From positions 1 through 64,000 of the forward strand of contig SAQL01000004.1 of NCBI GenBank assembly GCA_004020645.1: a stretch of DNA of 64,000 bases. Reading direction: 5' to 3'. How positions within the stretch are numbered: position 1 is the stretch's first letter; every line of letters begins with the position of its first letter. Source of the DNA: Mesorhizobium sp. (GTDB taxonomy: Bacteria > Pseudomonadota > Alphaproteobacteria > Rhizobiales > Rhizobiaceae). This document shows, in pieces, positions 14,536-23,400 of this stretch. The translations under genes were made by a program, and so were the position numbers. Below the pieces are notes generated by a model that was not told the origin of the DNA, ran no database searches, and saw only the letters and a program-made list of their open reading frames with translations.

Positions 14536-15615
14536 TCAGGCTGCGGTCGGACTAGGAATGCGCGGCAGGGTCTCTGCCAGAAACCGCCAGTCTTCGCGCT
14601 CGCTTTCGCCTTCATGGCGCTTGCCGAAGAACTGGATGATCATCTTGCCGTCGGCGCCATAGGCTTCGAGAGACGTGACATAGCCGTCCTTGGTCGGTTT
14701 GCGCACGGCCCAGACCTCTTGGATGTGGTCGGTTCGCAGATGCAGGTGGAAGGTCTCGTCCAGCACGTTGATCCATGGCCCCATCGGCTTGATCGACTTG
14801 ATCGGGCCCGAGTGGATCTGGATGCAGCCGCGATTGCCGACAAAGCACATGATCGGCATCTCGCCCTCGGCGGCATGATGGAACATGGCGCTGACGGCAT
14901 CGCTGTCGAGCAACCAGGCGTAGTCCTGGCCAACCATGCGCATCGCCTGGCGGCGGTCGAGCTTCAGCGTCTTCAGCATGCCGAAGAACTGATGCACGTC
15001 GGTCAGCCGGCTCCAGCGGTCGCGCAGATCGTCGACATCAGCGGAAGCGTCGGAAGCCTCGGCCTCGTTTTCAAGCCCGCCTTCTGAAATCGCCCCCTCC
15101 TCTGAAATCGCGACGGCCGACTCCTGGTTCGGTGATACGAGTTCGGCCACCAGCTTCTGATAGGCATAGAGATTGGACGCGGGCCGCAGGTGCACCTTGT
15201 GCACCGCCTCGCCCGCCGCATCGAAGAACTGCAGGCTGCGCCTGATATCGCCGCCGTCGCGCTTTTCGACGGCAAAGCCGTGCTCCCAGACTTTCGGGAA
15301 GATGCGCAGGTCGATGTTCTCGCCAAGCACCATGGCATTGTGGTTGCCGGTGACCACCTTGTCGTAAACGCCGATCTTCTCGTGCACAGCGCTTTCGTTG
15401 CGGGTCAGCGCCATCACCTCGCCGACGGCTTCGAGGCCGGTCAGAAGATCGTTGACGCGCGGCTCGACACGGACGACGCCGTCGCCGCAATGCGCGGCAA
15501 CCAGTTCGGCCTCCGAAATGCCAAGCTCGGCGGCGAGATCGCGCTCGCGCGTTTTCGGATTGTCTGCCCGCGCCCGCCGGATCTCGTGCGGCGCGGGCTT
15601 TACGCGCTGGTCCAT
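14536..15615 (-). CDS. hmuS: Haemin-degrading/haem-trafficking protein (HemS/ChuS family)
   Basis: 359 residues forming two structurally repeated HemS/ChuX halves (roughly 35-165 and 205-350). Recognisable blocks are MALTRNESAVHEKIGVYDKV, NIDLRIFPKVWEHGFAVEK, HNAMVLG and GPWINVLDETFHLHLRTDHIQEVWAVRKPT. Family members bind cytoplasmic haem and release or store its iron. The linker near residue 170 holds an acidic, low-complexity insertion with a small ISEEGAISEGG repeat. Second gene of hmuPSTUV. Confidence 0.92.
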   Translation of the reverse strand: MDQRVKPAPHEIRRARADNPKTRERDLAAELGISEAELVAAHCGDGVVRVEPRVNDLLTGLEAVGEVMALTRNESAVHEKIGVYDKVVTGNHNAMVLGENIDLRIFPKVWEHGFAVEKRDGGDIRRSLQFFDAAGEAVHKVHLRPASNLYAYQKLVAELVSPNQESAVAISEEGAISEGGLENEAEASDASADVDDLRDRWSRLTDVHQFFGMLKTLKLDRRQAMRMVGQDYAWLLDSDAVSAMFHHAAEGEMPIMCFVGNRGCIQIHSGPIKSIKPMGPWINVLDETFHLHLRTDHIQEVWAVRKPTKDGYVTSLEAYGADGKMIIQFFGKRHEGESEREDWRFLAETLPRIPSPTAA

Positions 15616-15626
15616 ATTTTTATTAC

Positions 15627-15878
15627 CTACTTGTTGAGGATGAGCTTGCCCTGGCGGGTGATCTTCAGCCGGTAGAGCGCTCCGTGATGCTCGATGCCGA
15701 TCTCGTGCTCGCCCTGGAACAGCGTGTTGCTGGACAGGGTCCTCACCGTCAACGGGATCCGATCGAAACGAGCCGAATTGTCGTCGGAACGGCGGACGCG
15801 ATCGCGAAAGTCATTGGGACGAAAGTCACTGGGCCGAAAGTCTTTGGGCCGAAAGTCTTTGGGATTGTGCGTGTTCAT
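15627..15878 (-). CDS. hmuP: HemP/HmuP haem-uptake regulator with pentapeptide-like N-terminus
   Basis: 83 residues from the ATG at 15878, which has AAAGGGAT upstream; a start at 15947 is possible but has no ribosome site. The C-terminal ~30 residues (LFQGEHEIGIEHHGALYRLKITRQGKLILNK) are the HemP/HmuP domain, needed in rhizobia for hmuR expression, probably by binding its promoter. The N-terminus is unusual: a four-fold pentapeptide series PKDFR/PKDFR/PSDFR/PNDFR made by a perfectly phased 15-bp tandem repeat. It leads the hmuSTUV operon and is divergent from hmuR. Confidence 0.85.
   Translation of the reverse strand: MNTHNPKDFRPKDFRPSDFRPNDFRDRVRRSDDNSARFDRIPLTVRTLSSNTLFQGEHEIGIEHHGALYRLKITRQGKLILNK
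15805..15864. repeat. 15-bp tandem repeat x4 inside hmuP
   Basis: Four units of CGAAAGTCNNTGGGN at 15805, 15820, 15835 and 15850. The units are in frame and encode the repeated DFRPx pentapeptides of HmuP on the minus strand. A second four-unit 15-bp array, of different sequence but also able to encode D(F/L)xxP on the minus strand, lies at 16133-16192 on the other side of the promoter region. Confidence 0.8.
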
Positions 15879-15951
15879 CTGGTTCGATCCCTTTCCTGGG
15901 CCGGGCTTGGTCGGCTGGCTCGACGCTTGCGTGAAATGCCGATTCATTTCT

Positions 15952-15966
15952 TGACTTGAAATATCA
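15952..15966. promoter_or_regulatory. IRO box in the hmuP-hmuR divergent promoter
   Basis: TGA-N9-TCA with TTGACTTGAAATATCATG context, 74 bp upstream of the hmuP start at 15878 and 232 bp before hmuR. It is AT-rich compared with the surroundings, as expected for a promoter. This is the expected RirA operator for iron-responsive repression of both haem transcripts. Confidence 0.6.
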
Positions 15967-16132
15967 TGTTTATTAGTCAGTGCAATACAGGAGTAAGTTA
16001 GTCAAGATTTAAGACGCCGGACACGGCGAAAAATGCCAGCAAGCGCCAAGCCAGCCAGCATCGAACCTGGACTTTGGAGTTGGGGCATGGGGTTGGCGAA
16101 TTGGGGACGGCTGGGGCTGGCGAATAGCAGCC

Positions 16133-16192
16133 CAGGTCCTTGGCATAGAGTTCCGGGGCATAGAGATCCGGCGCATCGAAGTCCGGCGCATC
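16133..16192. repeat. 15-bp tandem repeat x4 upstream of hmuR
   Basis: Units at 16133, 16148, 16163 and 16178 share the form GAGNTCCGGCGCATC. They end 5 bp before the chosen hmuR ATG. On the minus strand they read DAPDF/DAPDL/YAPEL/YAKDL-like pentapeptides, echoing the HmuP repeat. They could be spaced protein-binding sites, a relic of duplicated hmuP coding sequence, or part of an extended hmuR N-terminus. Confidence 0.7.
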
Positions 16193-16197
16193 GATCA

Positions 16198-18372
16198 ATG
16201 GCAAAGGGCATGGCCGTACTGCTGGCGGGTGCTGCGGCGATCGCGCTGCTCACCCCGTCGGCCAGTGCTCAGTCGGCCAATGCTCAACAGGCAGCCCAGC
16301 CGGCAACAGACCAGCAGCAGACCGAACAAGCGCAGGTGCCTGAAGAGGCTGCGCTGGCCCCCGCAGGCGCAACGCTGCTCGACCAGATCCTGGTCATCAG
16401 CCGCACCGGCGAGACGGCGATCGATTCCCTGGCCTCCGTCAGCCATGTTGATCAGGAGCAATTGGAACGCCGCATGGCGACGACGCCCAACGAAATGCTG
16501 TTGGGTGTGCCGGGTGTAGCGGTCCAGGCAGACGCAAGGCGCGTCAGCTCCAGCATCAACATCCGCGGCTTGCAGGACTTCGGCCGCGTTGCGGTGATCA
16601 TCGACGGCGCGCGGCAAAATTTCCAGCGCTCCGACCACGGCACGCAATCCACCTTCTATATCGACCCGGAGCTCGTCAAATCCGTCGACGTGATCCGTGG
16701 CCCGGTCGCCAACACCTACGGCTCGGGCGCCATCGGCGGCGTCGTCCTGTTCGAGACCAAGGACGCGGAAGACTATCTTCGCGACGGCGAGACATGGGCG
16801 GCGTCCGCGACCGGGCGCTACGAGAGCAACGGCGAAGGCTGGACCACCAGCGCCGCCGGCGCCTACCGTTTCAACGAAAACTGGGATGTCCTCGGCAACA
16901 TCGTCTACCGCGACTATGACGACTACAAGGATGGCGGCGGCGATACGGTGAACGGCACCGGCTTCGACGTTTTGAGCGGCCTTCTCAAGACGACCATCCG
17001 CCCCAGTGAAAACAGCGAACTGAAGCTGGGCTGGAATGGCACGAGCGACGGCTGGAACGAGGTCAGTGGCGGCACGCCGGTGAATGACGTCGACCTGGAG
17101 GCGAATACCTTCACGGCGCGCTACAACATCACCGACGAGGACAAGAGCTGGCTCGATCTCCACGTCAACGCCTCCTACAACAAGACCAAGCTGGAGATGA
17201 CAAGCCTCGTTCCGCAAAACCGGTTTGATCCAGTCACCGGTCTTCCCATCGTCCTGCCGGCGGGTTCGATGTCGACTTTCGATGTCGGCACTTCGGGCAT
17301 CGATATTTGGAACACCTCGCGGTTCGAGACCGCCGCCATTGCGCACGAGCTGACCTATGGTGGCGACTGGGTTGGCGACGACGTCGAAACGGGTGGCGCC
17401 GCAGGCGGCGACAGTTTCTATACCCCGTCGGGCAAGCGAAACGTTTCCGGCGCTTACATCCAGGACAAGCTCACCTGGGACTGGCTCGAGATTATCGCCG
17501 GGCTGCGCTACGACAGCTACAAGCTGGAAAGCGATGTCGGCGAAACCTCCGGCGACCGGCTGTCGCCGCGCATCACCGTCGGCGTCTCGCCGTTCGAAAC
17601 CGTCAGCCTTTCGGGGCTGCAACTCTACGGCACCTATGCGGAGGGATATCGCTCCCCGTCGCTGTCGGAAACCCTCATCAGCGGCAATCATCCGGCAGGC
17701 GTCAGCTTTCCGTTTCTCCCCAATCCCGATCTGAAGCCTGAAATCGGCAAGACCGTCGAATTCGGTGTCAACTACAAGCACGACGACATCGTCGAAGCCG
17801 GCGACGCGTTTCGTTTCAAGGCGGCCTACTTCAACAACGACGTCGAAGACTACATCGACGGCGTCACCCTGTCGGCCTTCGATCCGACCAGCGGCTGCCC
17901 GTTCGGCCCCGGCATCCCGATCTGCTTCCAGTACCAGAATTTTGCAAAAGCCAAGATCCGCGGCTTCGAAATGGAAGGCATCTATGACGCCGGCTGGGGT
18001 TTCGCCGGACTTTCGGCCTCGATCATCGATGGCGACACCATCTCCTATGACGGCGAGCGCGCGGATCTTGTTACCGTCCCCTCTTCTCAGGTCACCGGGC
18101 AACTCGGCTTCCGCTTTCTGGAGGACAAGCTGACCGTCGGCGGCGAGGTGCAGTACAATGGCAAGCCGAAAGGCAACCCAGTGGCCAAGGACTACACGCT
18201 GGTCAATGTTTTCGCCAGCTACCGGGCGACCGACAATCTCAAGGTCGACTTCCGCGCCGACAATTTGTTCGATGTCAAATGCACCAACCCGTTGAATGCA
18301 TCGGCCACGAGTGTAGTTTACGAGCCTGGCGTCACGCTCAAGCTGGCGGCGACAATGCGATTTGGAGGCTGA
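16198..18372 (+). CDS. hmuR: TonB-dependent haem receptor
   Basis: 724 residues from the ATG at 16198; an ATG at 16210 may be the real start because AAAGGG precedes it. The signal peptide (to about SASAQ) is followed by a TonB-box-like LDQILVIS, a plug domain (IRGLQDFGRVAVIIDGARQNFQRS..., VIRGPVANTYGSGAIGG) and a 22-strand-type barrel. The FRAP/NPNL-type haem-receptor block is visible as YAEGYRSPSLSETLISGNHPAG...LPNPDLKPE, with a candidate haem-ligand His between the two boxes. It ends in a barrel strand with terminal aromatic residue (MRFGG). It imports haem across the outer membrane and is the first gene of the plus-strand haem transcript. Confidence 0.93.
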   Translation: MAKGMAVLLAGAAAIALLTPSASAQSANAQQAAQPATDQQQTEQAQVPEEAALAPAGATLLDQILVISRTGETAIDSLASVSHVDQEQLERRMATTPNEMLLGVPGVAVQADARRVSSSINIRGLQDFGRVAVIIDGARQNFQRSDHGTQSTFYIDPELVKSVDVIRGPVANTYGSGAIGGVVLFETKDAEDYLRDGETWAASATGRYESNGEGWTTSAAGAYRFNENWDVLGNIVYRDYDDYKDGGGDTVNGTGFDVLSGLLKTTIRPSENSELKLGWNGTSDGWNEVSGGTPVNDVDLEANTFTARYNITDEDKSWLDLHVNASYNKTKLEMTSLVPQNRFDPVTGLPIVLPAGSMSTFDVGTSGIDIWNTSRFETAAIAHELTYGGDWVGDDVETGGAAGGDSFYTPSGKRNVSGAYIQDKLTWDWLEIIAGLRYDSYKLESDVGETSGDRLSPRITVGVSPFETVSLSGLQLYGTYAEGYRSPSLSETLISGNHPAGVSFPFLPNPDLKPEIGKTVEFGVNYKHDDIVEAGDAFRFKAAYFNNDVEDYIDGVTLSAFDPTSGCPFGPGIPICFQYQNFAKAKIRGFEMEGIYDAGWGFAGLSASIIDGDTISYDGERADLVTVPSSQVTGQLGFRFLEDKLTVGGEVQYNGKPKGNPVAKDYTLVNVFASYRATDNLKVDFRADNLFDVKCTNPLNASATSVVYEPGVTLKLAATMRFGG

Positions 18373-18377
18373 CGACA

Positions 18378-18821
18378 ATGACAAGCTTGACGGCATCGCT
18401 TCGCCTGCTGACCTCGGTGCTGGCCATGCCGCTTGCGATGGGTCCGGCGTGGGCGCAACAGTCTGCGCCGGCCCCTGCTCTCACGCTTGAACTCAATGGC
18501 GCACAACCCTCCGACAAGGGCTGCCGTCTGACCTTCGTGGTCAACAACACGCTCGGCGCCGATCTCTCGAAGGCGGCGTTCGAGATCGCGCTGTTCAACG
18601 AGGCCGGCGTCGTCGACCGGCTGACCGTGCTCGACTTCAAGGACCTGCCGGCTGGCAAGACCAAGGTGACGCGTTTCGATCTTGCCGGCGCCGACTGCGC
18701 CAAGGTCAGCCGCGTGCTGATCAACAGCGCGACCGAATGCGCCGGCACCGGCATCCAGCCGGACGCTTGCATGCGTGGACTGAAGACCGAGACCAAGACC
18801 GGCATCGCCTTCGGGGTCTGA
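18378..18821 (+). CDS. Exported protein of unknown function in the haem locus
   Basis: 147 residues with a clear signal peptide (cleavage near GPAWAQ). The mature part has four or more cysteines (KGCRL, GADCAK, ATECAG, DACM) that could form disulfides, and a beta-rich opening (LTLELNGAQPSDKGCRLTFVVNNTLGADLSKAAFEIALFNEAG). GGAGG lies upstream and the start is 5 bp after the hmuR stop, so it is co-transcribed with the receptor. I recognise no named domain. Its position suggests a periplasmic accessory to haem or TonB-dependent uptake; this is inference. Confidence 0.75.
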   Translation: MTSLTASLRLLTSVLAMPLAMGPAWAQQSAPAPALTLELNGAQPSDKGCRLTFVVNNTLGADLSKAAFEIALFNEAGVVDRLTVLDFKDLPAGKTKVTRFDLAGADCAKVSRVLINSATECAGTGIQPDACMRGLKTETKTGIAFGV

Positions 18822-18956
18822 GAAGACAGTGGGACTGGAGCCCGCACTAGCCCGAAACATAGTGGTGTGGCCCGCTGGCCGGCCTGTTGCCACTAGGGGG
18901 CAAATGATCTTGATTTGACAAGTCCGCGCCGGTCGCGGCAGGTCTCGTCGCGAGCC

Positions 18957-19937
18957 ATGCAGAAAATTAGCCCCCTCCCCGACCCCAATGGCGAACTGAC
19001 GATTGCGCCGACCGAGCCGCTTGCGCCGGTCCGACCGTCAGCCATGAGCCGCAAATGGACGGCAGCGATCATCGCCTCCTGCCTGTTTCACGTCGTTGTG
19101 GCGGCCGCTTTTCTCATCGCACCTGGCGGCACGTTCGATTCCAAGGATGCAATCCAGATGGAAGGCACCGATCAAACCGGCGCCAACGTGGTCGGCAGCG
19201 ACTTGGATGGTCAAGCCCCGGGTGCGATGAACGTTACCTTGGTGCCCGACCCGCAGCCGGCCAAACCTGAGGTCAAGCCCGAGCCGCCTGCCGACCGGCC
19301 CACCGGGGACCGGCCCATCAGGGAAATGGCCGAGCAGCCCCCCGCGCCCTTGCCGCAGATTGTCAAACAACCCACCGCCGCGCCAGACATACTGATGGCC
19401 GACACCCCGCGCCTCGACGAGCAGAGCGTGGCTCCGAAGATTGAAACACCGGCAGAGCCGGCTGCTCCGGCGCAAAGCACCGAGGCGCCTCCTGCCGATA
19501 TCGGACAGCCGCCGATCCCGACGCCAAGGCCGAGCGCGACACCAGGTCTTGGCGGAACCGGCGAAACGAACGAGGCCCGCGGCGCGGCGGATGGCGAGGA
19601 ACGCGACGCGGTGACGTCCAGCACGGGCAAGAAGCAGGCAGCGGCAGGCAATGCGATAGAATCCCGCTACAGCGGTGAAGTTCAGAAGAAGCTTGCCCGC
19701 GCCAACCGTCGTGTCTCGAAATCGATACAAGCGAGCGCCCGCAACAATGCCAGGGTCGTTTTCGTTGTCATGGCCGACGGCAGCATCAGCGATATACAAC
19801 TTGCCGAAAGCTCAGGTTCTGCGGAGCTTGATCAGTTCGCTTTGACGCTGGTGCGCAAGCAAGCACCGTTCCCTCCCATTCCAAGCGAAACTGGCAGGTC
19901 GAGTTGGGTGTTTAAAGCGCGGATCGGTCCGTTTTGA
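18957..19937 (+). CDS. tonB: TonB energy-transducing protein
   Basis: 326 residues: short cytoplasmic tail, one membrane helix (~32-50, WTAAIIASCLFHVVVAAAFLIAP, with the His typical of TonB helices), a long Pro/Glu/Lys-rich periplasmic spacer (~90-200), and a C-terminal TonB domain (ARVVFVVMADGSISDIQLAESSGSAELDQFALTLVRKQAPFPPIPS). It transmits proton-motive force to outer-membrane receptors such as HmuR. exbB and exbD are not adjacent, so the partners must be encoded elsewhere. The ATG at 18957 was preferred to an upstream TTG. Confidence 0.9.
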   Translation: MQKISPLPDPNGELTIAPTEPLAPVRPSAMSRKWTAAIIASCLFHVVVAAAFLIAPGGTFDSKDAIQMEGTDQTGANVVGSDLDGQAPGAMNVTLVPDPQPAKPEVKPEPPADRPTGDRPIREMAEQPPAPLPQIVKQPTAAPDILMADTPRLDEQSVAPKIETPAEPAAPAQSTEAPPADIGQPPIPTPRPSATPGLGGTGETNEARGAADGEERDAVTSSTGKKQAAAGNAIESRYSGEVQKKLARANRRVSKSIQASARNNARVVFVVMADGSISDIQLAESSGSAELDQFALTLVRKQAPFPPIPSETGRSSWVFKARIGPF

Positions 19938-19997
19938 GGTCTTCGCCTCGTCGTTTCCATCTACCGTCACAGTTCGCCAATCCCGAAAGGACAGCCA

Positions 19998-20312
19998 ATG
20001 TACATCGCCATGAACCGCTTCAAGGTCCAAAACGGCTCTGAGGACGCCTTTGAGGACGTCTGGAAAAACCGCGACTCGAGCCTTTCGGAGATGAAAGGTT
20101 TCAAGGAATTTCATCTGCTGCGCGGTCCGGTCAACGAGGCCGAAGGCTACACGCTGTTCGCCTCGCACACGGTTTGGGCGAGCCATGAGGATTTTGTCGC
20201 CTGGACCAAGTCCGAAAATTTCCGCGCCGCGCACCGCAATGCCGGGTCCACCAAGGTGCACTATCTCGGCCATCCGCAGTTCGAGGGCTTTTCGGTCGTC
20301 GAGGGCGCGTGA
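19998..20312 (+). CDS. hmuQ: Haem-degrading monooxygenase (IsdG/HmuQ family)
   Basis: 104-residue ABM-fold protein. The IsdG-type triad is in place: Asn near the N-terminus (AMNRF), Trp in HTVWASHEDFVAWTKSE, and the haem-ligand His in FRAAHRN. Such enzymes act as dimers in the cytoplasm and cleave haem, releasing iron and a chromophore. GAAAGGA precedes the ATG. Its place after tonB in the haem cluster supports this over a generic antibiotic-biosynthesis monooxygenase. The symbol follows the Bradyrhizobium naming and is tentative. Confidence 0.8.
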   Translation: MYIAMNRFKVQNGSEDAFEDVWKNRDSSLSEMKGFKEFHLLRGPVNEAEGYTLFASHTVWASHEDFVAWTKSENFRAAHRNAGSTKVHYLGHPQFEGFSVVEGA

Positions 20313-20399
20313 GTAGTCTCAGGCGACCCATGGTTCCCTTGGGCCTTTGCCGAACGATCGCCGCAGCGCTCTGACGAAATAGGCGCCGTCGGCAAAGCT

Positions 20400-20441
20400 G
20401 CCAATCTCCCCCTTGTGTCCCACGAGGGGGGGGAGATTGGC
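20400..20441. repeat. Intergenic palindrome
   Basis: GCCAATCTCCCCCTTGTG pairs with ACGAGGGGGGGGAGATTGGC around a TCCC loop. It lies between hmuQ and the 3' end of putA, two convergent genes, and may serve as a two-way terminator. Sequence blocks match the larger element at 24770-24942. Confidence 0.6.
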
Positions 20442-20498
20442 TGTCACCTCGGCATTCGCCAATCTCCTGCCCGCGATAAGCACAAGCCTGGCGGAATC

Positions 20499-23400
20499 CT
20501 ACGCCGCGGCCAGCAGGCTGGCGTTGCCGCCCGCGGCCGTGGTGTCGACGCAGACGGCGCGCTCATGCGCATAGGCAGCCGGGTTGAGCACTTCGCTGAC
20601 CAGCGGCACGATCGGGCCGGCGCGGTCGGCGATCACCTTGCGCACTATACGCGCGGCCTCGGGCGTGCCGGAAAAGGCGACGACATCGACACGCAGCGCG
20701 CGTGCCTCGACCGGGTCGGGCCGGCCGTCGATGGCCGCCAGCGGCAGGCCCTTGCCGGTCAGTGACGACAGTGCCGCCGGCGCACCGGGCGCGACGGCCA
20801 GCACCGCATTGCCGGCCGCCAGCGCCTGGATGGTCTGGGCAAGCAGCGTGTCGGCGTCCGGCCCCAGACAGAGCACGCGGCCCCGCGGCGACAGCGACAG
20901 CGTGTTGGCCTCGCCGGTCGGTCCGGGCAGATCGATCTGGCCGAAATCGATGCTGGCGGCGGCACCGATGGCCGCAGCACCCTTGCCGCGCAAATGCTTC
21001 CTCAGCACCGCCACCCGGTCCGCCCGCGTCGACCAGCCGCCCAGCGCCGGGTCCGGCAGATTGTCGGCGAGTTCGGTCGCCGTCACCTTGCGGCCGTCAA
21101 GAATAGGCGTGCCCGCCTGCGGCCCCTTGCGGAACCGCCTGAGATAGTGCGGCCCGCCAGCCTTCGGCCCAGTGCCGGAAAGCCCTTCGCCGCCGAACGG
21201 CTGCGAGCCGACGACGGCGCCGATCTGGTTGCGGTTGACATAGATGTTGCCGGAATGGATGCCGTCGACGAAATGCTGGGCACGGCCTTCGATGCGGGTG
21301 TGCAGGCCGAAGGTCAGGCCATAACCCTTGCGGTTGATCGCGGCGATGACCCCGTCGATATCGTCGGCGTCGAAGCTGGCGACATGCAGCACCGGCCCGA
21401 ACACCTCGCGCTGCATGTCCTCGATGCCCTTAACCCGAAAGACATGCGGCGCGACGAAGCGGCCATCTTTCGGCGCTTCGAGTTTGGCGATCAGCCGGCC
21501 CTGCAGGCCCATGTCGGTGCAATAGTCGCGGATCGATTTTTGTGCCTCGTCGTCGATGACCGGGCCGACATCGGTCGATATCCGCCAGGGATCGCCGAGG
21601 CTGAGCGCTTCCATCGCGCCCTTCAGCATCTCCAGCATTTTTTTCTCGACGTCCTTCTGCACATAGAGCACGCGCAGTGCCGAGCAGCGCTGGCCGGCGC
21701 TCTGGAAGGCCGAGGCAAGAATGTCGCGCACCGCCTGCTCGGGAAGCGCGGTGGAATCGACGATCATGGCATTCAACCCGCCGGTCTCGGCGATCAGCAT
21801 GGCGTCGGGCGCGGCGGTCTCGGCCAGTTGCTTTTCGATCAGCTTGGCGACCTCGGTCGAACCGGTGAAGCAGACGCCGGCAATGCGCGGGTCGGCGGTC
21901 AGCGGGCCACCGACCGAGGGACCGTCGCCGGGCAGAAGCTGGATGACGTCTTCCGGCACACCGGCCTCGCGCAGCAATTCGACGGCGCGGAAGGCAATCA
22001 GCGGCGTCTGTTCGGCCGGCTTGGCGATGACCGAATTGCCGGTGACGAGAGCTGCTGCGATCTGCCCGGTGAAGATGGCGAGCGGAAAATTCCACGGCGA
22101 GATGCAGGCGATCGCCCCGCGCGCTTCGGTGCCGATCTCGGCATTGGCCGCTTCGGCAGCGTAGTAGCGCAGGAAGTCGACCGCTTCGCGCACTTCGGCG
22201 ACGCCGTCGGCCAGCGATTTGCCGGCCTCGCGGGCGGCGAGCGCGAAGAACTCGATGGCATTGGCCTCATAGAGGTCGGCGGCGCGATTGAGGATGGCGG
22301 CGCGCTCGGCGACAGGGCGTTTTGCCCATGCCGGCTGTGCCTCCACCGCGATGCGCACGGCGGTCGCGACCTGCTTGGCGGTGGCCTCGCTGACCGTGCC
22401 GACCACCTCGTCGGGCTTTGCCGGATTGACCACCGGACGTTGCTTGCCGTAGCCGGCGGCACGGGTGATCGGCTTGGCGTGCCAGCGGTCCGGCCCCGCG
22501 AATTCAGCCCTGGCCTTGTCGATCGCGGCCAGCGTCACCGGATCGGTGATGTCGAACCCCTTCGAGTTGCGGCGGGCAGCGCCGAAGATCGCCGACGGGC
22601 GGGGGATCGCCGGATTGGCGGCGGGACCCTGTTTCTCGACAGTCTCGAGCGGGTCGCGAGCAATATCCTCCGGCTCGACCTCCTCGTCGGTGAGTTGGTG
22701 GACGAAGGAGGAGTTGGCGCCGTTCTCCAAAAGCCGGCGGACCAGATAGGCAAGCAGGTCGGAATGCGCGCCGACCGGCGCATAGATGCGGCAGCGCGTA
22801 CCCTCGGCGCGCCGCACCGTCTCATGCAGCGCCTCGCCCATGCCGTGCAGGCGCTGGAACTCGAAGGAATCGCGATCCCCGGCCATCGACAGGATGGCGG
22901 CGACGGTGTGGGCGTTGTGGGTGGCGAATTGCGGATAGATGCGGTCGGTCATCGACAGCAGCTTTTTCGCGCAGGCGAGGTAGGACACGTCGGTGTTGGC
23001 CTTGCGGGTGAAGACCGGATAGCCGTCGAGCCCGAGCGTCTGCGCCCGCTTGATCTCGGTATCCCAATAGGCGCCCTTGACCAGCCGCACCATGATGGTG
23101 CGGTCGTACTTCTTCGCCAGCGCATAGAGCCAGTCGATAACGAAGGCGGCGCGCGGACCATAAGCCTGGACGACGACGCCAAAACCGTCCCAGCCGGCGA
23201 GTTCCGGCTCGGCCAGCACCCGTTCGATGATTTCGAGCGACAGGTCGAGGCGGTCGGCTTCCTCGGCGTCGACGTTGAGGCCCATGCGCGAATGGCGCGC
23301 CGCCAGCGCCAGCGACAAAAGCCGCTCGGCCATCACAGGCAGCATGGTTTCCTTCTGCGTCACTTCGTAGCGCGGGTGCAGCGCCGAGAGCTTGACCGAG

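Noticed and set aside
16033..16197. Extended N-terminus for HmuR starting at 16033
   Set aside because: It would place 55 residues of low-complexity sequence before a perfect signal peptide, which would prevent normal export.
15998..16204. Minus-strand ORF with pentapeptide-like DAPDFDAPDLYAPEL repeats upstream of hmuR
   Set aside because: Overlaps the hmuR promoter region, has no ribosome site, and the remainder is not protein-like. The repeat itself is kept as a feature and a finding.
16195..18396. Long minus-strand open frame opposite hmuR
   Set aside because: Shadow of the receptor gene; no recognisable domains and no ribosome site.
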